NCBI GenBank assembly: GCA_014155875.1
Contig: JACEFZ010017415.1
Span: 360,001 to 424,000 of the forward strand
Length of the DNA stretch: 64,000 bases
Direction of reading: 5' to 3'
Source of the DNA: Cepaea nemoralis
Taxonomy: Eukaryota; Mollusca; Gastropoda; Stylommatophora; Helicidae
Shown: positions 59,241 through 64,000 of the stretch, piece by piece
Position numbering within the stretch: position 1 is the stretch's first letter
Layout: each line of letters starts with the position of its first letter
Program-made: the position numbers and the translations under genes
Notes under the pieces: model-generated
Databases searched by the model: none
What the model saw: the letters and a program-made list of their open reading frames with translations, nothing else
Told to the model about the DNA's origin: nothing

Positions 59241-60680
59241 ATCGTCGAAGCACAGCCTTGATTTCTTTCACTGTCACTGTGTCTTCATCCGAAGTGTTCT
59301 GGGCCTTGCATCTGTCTGAGGTGACCTCCTTGGCCAGATTTCGGCCTCCCATGTCTGTCTGGTTGCTCTGCTCAAGGTAGCGTTCAAAGAGGGCTTTGCC
59401 CTTGTCCTCGTCAGTCCTCTGCCAGATGAGGTCAGCACCTTGGAAGTCAGAAATGCTCTTATTCTTGACTACACCACTCATGCTTTTATGTAGTCGCCAG
59501 AACAATTTCAGTGACTTGTCTGTGCTTACTCTTTGACACACCTCTGCCCATTTTTCGCTTTTAACAACCTTGACCAGTTTTTTTAAATAGCTTACTTTTG
59601 TGTGCATCTCTCTTTCTAAGTGCAAGCAGGGACTAGGATGACCAGCTCTGTTCTTCTTGGCATTTTGCCATCTCCTTACAGCACTACGCTTATCCACCCA
59701 AGCCTTCTCCACCTCGAAACTCCACCACGGTGGCTGCTCCCAGCTTTTTTTCCTGCCCTGAAACGTTCTGCGCTTGTCACGTCTTATTTTACTCACCACA
59801 TCTTGCCCTGTACTGTCATACTGGAACGTCTTTACCTTTAGCTTGTGCTGCCTGGTTCTGCCTTTCTCCACCAGTATGCTGCAAGGGTGGTGGTCGCTGC
59901 CATGGTGTCCTAGGACACCCCATCTACACACTGTAGTGAGTGAAGGTGAAACTAGCGCCAGATCAATAGCACTGTCCTCATCGCCCGGACGGCTTGCTGT
60001 CCTGGTGACACCGCCACTGTTGATACAAACCAGGTCGATGGTTTCCAGTGCAGTCTCGAGCTCCTCCCCCTGTGTATTGGAGGAAGTGTTTCCCCATGAT
60101 CTGCCTTTAGCGTTGAAGTCACCACAGAAAATAACATTTCTCTCGTGGCCTAATATGCCACTTAAGCACTGCCACTTCTGGGCGTCCACACTGGCATTGC
60201 GGGCATAAACATTAACCAACACGAATGGTATACTGGAATGAACTCTCAACGCCTGTATTGTATATCGTCACTGTCCCAACTGGACATGTCTAGCTCTGAC
60301 GCCACCATGCTGTCGCGAACGAGAATCGCCATTCCCAGATGTCGTCTGTTGTAGAAACATTTGAAGCCGGCAATTTGGAGTAGCTGATCGCCCAGTCTCG
60401 TCTCCTGGAGTGCTACAATGTCGTTCCTGTAAACTAGGGTTTCTAAAATAGAGCCCCGTTGTTTTACACTGGCACAGTTCCAATATAGAATACGGATATT
60501 CCTGAGTCCTAGACGGTGACACTTGAGTCTAAACCGCCTCAAACCACCACGCTTACCTTGCTTCTTTCTCCCTGCGCGGCTACCACGCCGCTTCGGTATG
60601 TTGACTGCTGACCGCTCGAAGAACACACGTTGTTCCGCCATGTTGAAAAAACGTAAACACAGACTGAGAAAACCACACAC
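59209..60680 (-). pseudogene. Family J LINE endonuclease (inverted segment)
   Basis: Begins MCGFLSLCLR and has a basic stretch (KRRGSRAGRKKQGKRGGLRR) before the nuclease fold. EEP motifs: IRILYWNCASVKQRGSILET, IVALQETRLG (catalytic Glu), a frameshift near 60250, then FVLVNVYARN, VIFCGDFNAKGRSWG (Asp/Asn), AIDLALVS, GHHGSDHHP (Asp-His). A linker of about 200 residues follows, with KRSAVRRWQNAKKN and LFWRLHKSMSGVVKNKSISD. The frame breaks again near 59240 at the SAPGPDG block that starts the RT. Both breaks are single-base and could be assembly errors. Confidence 0.92.
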
Positions 60681-60859
60681 GCTGCTGAAAATTCACTCAA
60701 GGATGGCTTCGCTCGATGCACGAACTCCGTAGCACCCGCGCAGATCTTGAGTAGAAACTCCTGGTTTTACATCCTGGCACACCAATTACACGCAAGAGAT
60801 GAATAAATCCATCCCCTACGCGAAAAAGTTAACGAACACAAAACAACACGACCGTCCGT

Positions 60860-60869
60860 CGCCATCTTG
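60860..60869 (-). promoter_or_regulatory. YY1-like site near the LINE 5' end
   Basis: CAAGATGGCG lies 12-21 nt from the inferred first base of the element, reading on the minus strand. Mammalian L1 has a YY1 site at a comparable place that fixes the transcription start. Here function is inference only. Confidence 0.3.
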
Positions 60870-60880
60870 AAACCGGAAGC

Positions 60881-61923
60881 ATTATTCTTGGATGTACAAG
60901 AGATACAGCATGCAGGGCGATGCGCTACCTTCTTGATTTTCCAACCATTGAAGAGAGAATACAGGGTTGCAGGGCACGCGCCTACCTCAGAATTAACGCA
61001 AACACACAACATCCACTGCAAAGTGAAATTAGGAAGGTGAAGGGCAGCAGGTTAAAAAGAGGACGGTCGTGGATGGGTCAAGCCGAAGACATTCTTCAAC
61101 AGGTGTGTTCACTTGAGGACTTAGAACCTGGCGAGGAGTGGGTGCAAGTGCCAACAGACTTCTGCACATCCTTTTCAGTTTGCACCCAACTAGATAGAAA
61201 ATGCAGACAAGAAAATCCGGCTGCTGTTGAGGCTGAAGTAAAGCGTTGATTTTCGAGAATTCGCTAGACGGTGACGCGGTCATCTACACAGATGGGTCGG
61301 TCGTCCGACATGTGAGAAGCTCATGGGCCTTTACAGCTCGGGCTGGAGGGAGAATTGTGAAGGAGGACTCTGGTGCTTTCACTGAAACCACAAGTAGCCT
61401 GACCATGGAAGTCATGGCAGTAAGTAAAGCAATAACATGGCTCGAGACACAGACATTCACTAGGGCTTGTTTCCTTAGCGACTCAATGAACATGATCAAG
61501 AGGATAGAGGAGGGGTCGATCCGAAGAGAATGGTTGCTGCCTCTGGAGCGGTCTCGACTGGCAAAGATTAGTTTCATCTTCGTGCCAGGGCATGCGGGAG
61601 TACAAGGAAATGAGCGGGCTGACAAGCTCGCAGGTGAGGCTACTGTGGAGGGCGGACGCGCCATGGACCAGGCCGACATTCTGAATGCTCTACGAGAAGT
61701 AAGACTTTTGCGAGAACCACGTGATGACTGTGAATCTACAACAATGGCCAGACTGCGAGAGCAGCAAATTAAAAGAGGGGTGGCCAAACAAGAACACTAC
61801 GCAGGAAGCCAAAGAAGATTTATAAACCAACACAGAACTGGCGTCGTTAGCCGCTACACGTTGCGGGATTTGCTGAGGAGGGGATCCGAGCACTTATGGA
61901 CTGAATGGTTCGATGTGCAATGA
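60881..61923 (+). pseudogene. Family J LINE RT connection and RNase H (direct segment)
   Basis: Starts IILGCTRDTACRAMRYLLDF, continues RARAYLRINANTQHPLQSEI and RGRSWMGQAEDILQQV, breaks frame near 61245, then reads AVIYTDGSVVRHVRSSWAF (Asp), SSLTMEVMAVSKAI (Glu), ACFLSDSMNMIKRI (Asp), GHAGVQGNERADKLAGEAT (Asp) and ends WTEWFDVQ. RNase H removes the RNA template during element synthesis. All four acidic catalytic positions are in place. Confidence 0.93.
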
Positions 61924-61991
61924 GGATGATCTGTCGACTAACTAACTAAGAAGTCAAATAAATAGCACAGACTGGGTTACGGGCCACATCA

Positions 61992-61993
<2 letters not shown>

Positions 61994-62087
<94 letters not shown>

Positions 62088-62088
62088 T
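61994..62088. repeat. (CT)n followed by (CA)n
   Basis: About 40 CT units to 62072, then eight CA units. Confidence 0.97.
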
Positions 62089-62903
62089 CACGTTATGACT
62101 TCTCGGAGTGGAGACTAACACGATCATTGTCTTCTGCAGTCATTGTTGTTAAATGTGAACACAGAACACAGAAACGTACAAACAGCGTGTGTGTGCGTGT
62201 GGCTTTTCCCCGATTAAGTTTGTTAAAATGACGCACACATATCTATACATTCAGAGATGAGAATCAGCACGTAATACTCCTAGACGGAGTTTCTAAGATT
62301 AGCCGAAATTGTAGATTGTATAACGTCAGAGTGGAAGATAGCTGAAGTAAATTACTGTCACAGAAAGTATCCGTCACAAGACTGCTCTACATAGTTGTAT
62401 AATTAGCAGATGATGATTAGCCAAGCGTCAAAGAATATATCCTTAATAATTATATTCGTGGCTGTATTATTGGCAGTTATTGAATAAACAAACGTCAAAG
62501 AATAAATACATCCTTAATTATGACATACGTGGTTGTATAATTGGCAGACAGCTGAGTAAATTACCGATGAAACATTTCCTTAACGAGGTGACGAAATGGG
62601 TAATTGTGTACTTTCCTCGAATAGGGAGAACAAACTTACAGGCAATAAGAATGAATGAAATTGCTCTTATTCGTGATTCAATACTGTGCTGCGGTCAAGA
62701 ATAACTACTAGATGTATCTGGCCGGTAGCACTATACTGCTCTGAAACAAGGACTCTAACAACAAAATTCCTCTGGCACTCGAAGTATTTTCATTTGATGA
62801 ATGCAATCGTCACTATTGAGATGGCACATTATAGTCACAAGTAGCAGTGATATCAAGTTCTGTCAAGTAAACTGTTCATCAGCGCTGTCAAGAAGTTAGT
62901 TGC
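62089..62903. other. No gene; internal near-duplicate of ~65 bp
   Basis: 62430-62475 and 62490-62545 resemble each other (gtcaaagaata...catccttaa...tatgac/ttatattcgtggctgtat). Nothing else recognised. Confidence 0.4.
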
Positions 62904-62965
62904 AAGTTTTTTGCAGGACACTGCAATCAACTCCAGCATTTTCTGGCTGTGTGTGAATTACTGGG
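62904..62965 (-). mobile_element. SINE tail-end fragment, diverged
   Basis: ttttttgcaggacactgcaa and tccagcattttctggctgtg match the tail-side end of the complete SINE at 63278. The match is lost after 62965. Confidence 0.45.
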
Positions 62966-63277
62966 GAATTGTTACGTTCAGCACTACGATGGAGAACAAG
63001 AAACCACATGCAGAGTGGGATAATAAAAGAAAGTCGCCACCAGCCGGTAGTCGTAGTGACACAATGAATGTGTTCCTGATCAGTCCCCCACCATTCCGAC
63101 ACTGAAGCAAACGTGTCAGTGTGGCCAGGCTGTAGATCCTGCTTTCAACTATTAAAATAGGCAACTTGCATGCTGCCAGAAGTCATAGTACAAAATTGAC
63201 TTCACATGACCAAGTTACACATGTGGGGGTCGTGTGCTTGGTTTTACTCCAGGTCTGTTCTAACTTTCCCAGATCAC

Positions 63278-63517
63278 TTTTTTTTCGCATATCCTTTACA
63301 GGACATCGCTGTAAACAGCAGCATCTTTCAGCTGTCTGTTGATTTCCTGGCAAGATTACGTTCAGTAGTTTGCCATTGCTTTCTGAGCGGCCGGCTCAGT
63401 TATCCCGCAAATCACTAGCGGGGGTCGAACCGCTTCCAGCTCTCACCCGCTACGAGACTGCGTGATAAACGGGATTACGGAGAAAGTGGTGTAACCCCTC
63501 GGCCAGAGAGACCGGCT
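63278..63517 (-). mobile_element. tRNA-headed SINE, complete copy with 10-11-bp duplication
   Basis: 240 bp. On the minus strand it starts GAGCCGGTCTCTCTGGCCGA (A-box TGGCCGAGGGGTTAC). The B-box GGTTCGACCCC lies about 70 nt further, the spacing of a long-variable-arm tRNA (Ser/Leu type). The body is shared with 18451-18694, and the tail is A8. cccagatcac at 63268-63277 is repeated at 63518-63527. The head contains gtaatcccgtttatcacg, which is GC-balanced unlike the flanks. Confidence 0.92.
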
Positions 63518-63527
63518 CCCAGATCAC

Positions 63528-64000
63528 TGCTACCTATTTTATGAGGCGGGATATTGGGTTGGGGTGTGCTGACAGTGAAGATCTCAAACCTGTGGGGCAC
63601 ACATCTCTAGCTGAGGTCTCTAGCCCCGGCCAGTCAGTTGGTGTTGTTCAGAAACACGGTCCGGTCATTGCTAATGTGCCTTGCCGCAAATGTGAAGTTC
63701 CAGTGCTGGCATGGCCTAGCCTGAAGGTTTCTGGGTTTGGGGAGGGGAAGAAGAATTCTGCCACCCAGGCATCGTGGATAGTACTTCCATACCGGACTAA
63801 AAGGACAGACTACACACAAATCGCAACCTGAGATATGCAAATCTTTTACGAGACGGGTGACCGCAGCGTCAATGCACTGGACATTAATTAGAGTTTAAAA
63901 TCGCAACCTTCTTGAGGGTTCAAAAATAACATCAACTATGCGGCGTATAACTGTACATGGATATCCCGGGATCGAATATGCCCAGTCACCCACAGAGCAC
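63528..64000. other. No recognisable feature
   Basis: The plus ORF 63541-63831 has no recognised domain and no splice support. Confidence 0.4.

Larger units (their letters stand above)
58097..61947 (+). mobile_element. Full-length jockey/I-like LINE with 5' inversion (twin priming), family J
   Basis: 3,851 bp flanked by a perfect 12-bp duplication, aagaagtcaaat (58085-58096 and 61948-61959). The 3' part, 60881-61947, is in plus orientation and ends in a (ctaa)n tail. The 5' part, 58097-60880, is inverted: endonuclease and RT read on the minus strand from 60680 down to 58097. The RT ends exactly at ...NEAMR (58097) and the plus-strand part resumes with IILGCTRDTACRAMRYLLDF, so the two halves join without loss of codons. 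The inverted part begins at GCTTCCGGTTTCAAGATGGC, a likely true 5' end. No separate ORF1 was seen. Confidence 0.93.

Overview
The window reads as repeat-rich nuclear DNA from an animal. There is no operon structure, no rRNA or functional tRNA gene, and no complete multi-exon gene. The content is APE-type LINEs (non-LTR retrotransposons), tRNA-headed SINEs and very large minisatellites. I associate this mix with molluscs and other spiralians, but that is a weak inference because no host gene here fixes the taxon. Tandem arrays alone cover roughly 25 kb, about two-fifths of the window.

Host coding signal is slight. The best candidate is one 125-nt exon (2686-2810, minus) that encodes the first two-thirds of a SAM domain and has a clean acceptor and donor. 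A second, weaker candidate is an 80-residue ORF with a signal peptide (7672-7914, minus).

Layout. 1-6.3 kb: LINE debris, the SAM exon, and a finger-type LINE carrying a second LINE inserted with a 13-bp target duplication, the whole flanked by a ~190-bp direct repeat. 8.6-14.6 kb: a 46-bp satellite split by a 5'-truncated RTE-type element (9443-11890), which itself carries a 257-bp insertion with a 10-bp duplication. 15-19 kb: 51-bp and 44-bp arrays, SINE copies and tandem hairpins. 21.2-26.0 kb: related 40-bp and 47-bp arrays. 26-35 kb: a mosaic of LINE and SINE fragments. 35.2-39.8 kb: a 43-bp array. 42.8-44.4 kb: trinucleotide and CT tracts. 44.5-53.3 kb: a 31-bp array interrupted by an RTE reverse-transcriptase fragment, inside which 14 RT codons have been amplified about 100 times into a 4.2-kb satellite. 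54.7-58.1 kb: a 58-bp array split by a second finger-type LINE with an 8-bp duplication. 58.1-61.95 kb: an apparently full-length LINE with endonuclease, RT and RNase H, broken into an inverted 5' part and a direct 3' part inside a 12-bp target duplication, the signature of twin priming. 62-64 kb: CT/CA tracts and a complete tRNA-headed SINE.

The recurring theme is traffic between retroelements and satellites: LINEs land inside arrays at three or four places, and in one case LINE coding sequence became the array. I see no evidence of a new enzymatic or defence system. The most notable observations are the satellite built from RT codons, the recurrent insertion at one RT site in three RTE copies, and the lossless twin-primed LINE.
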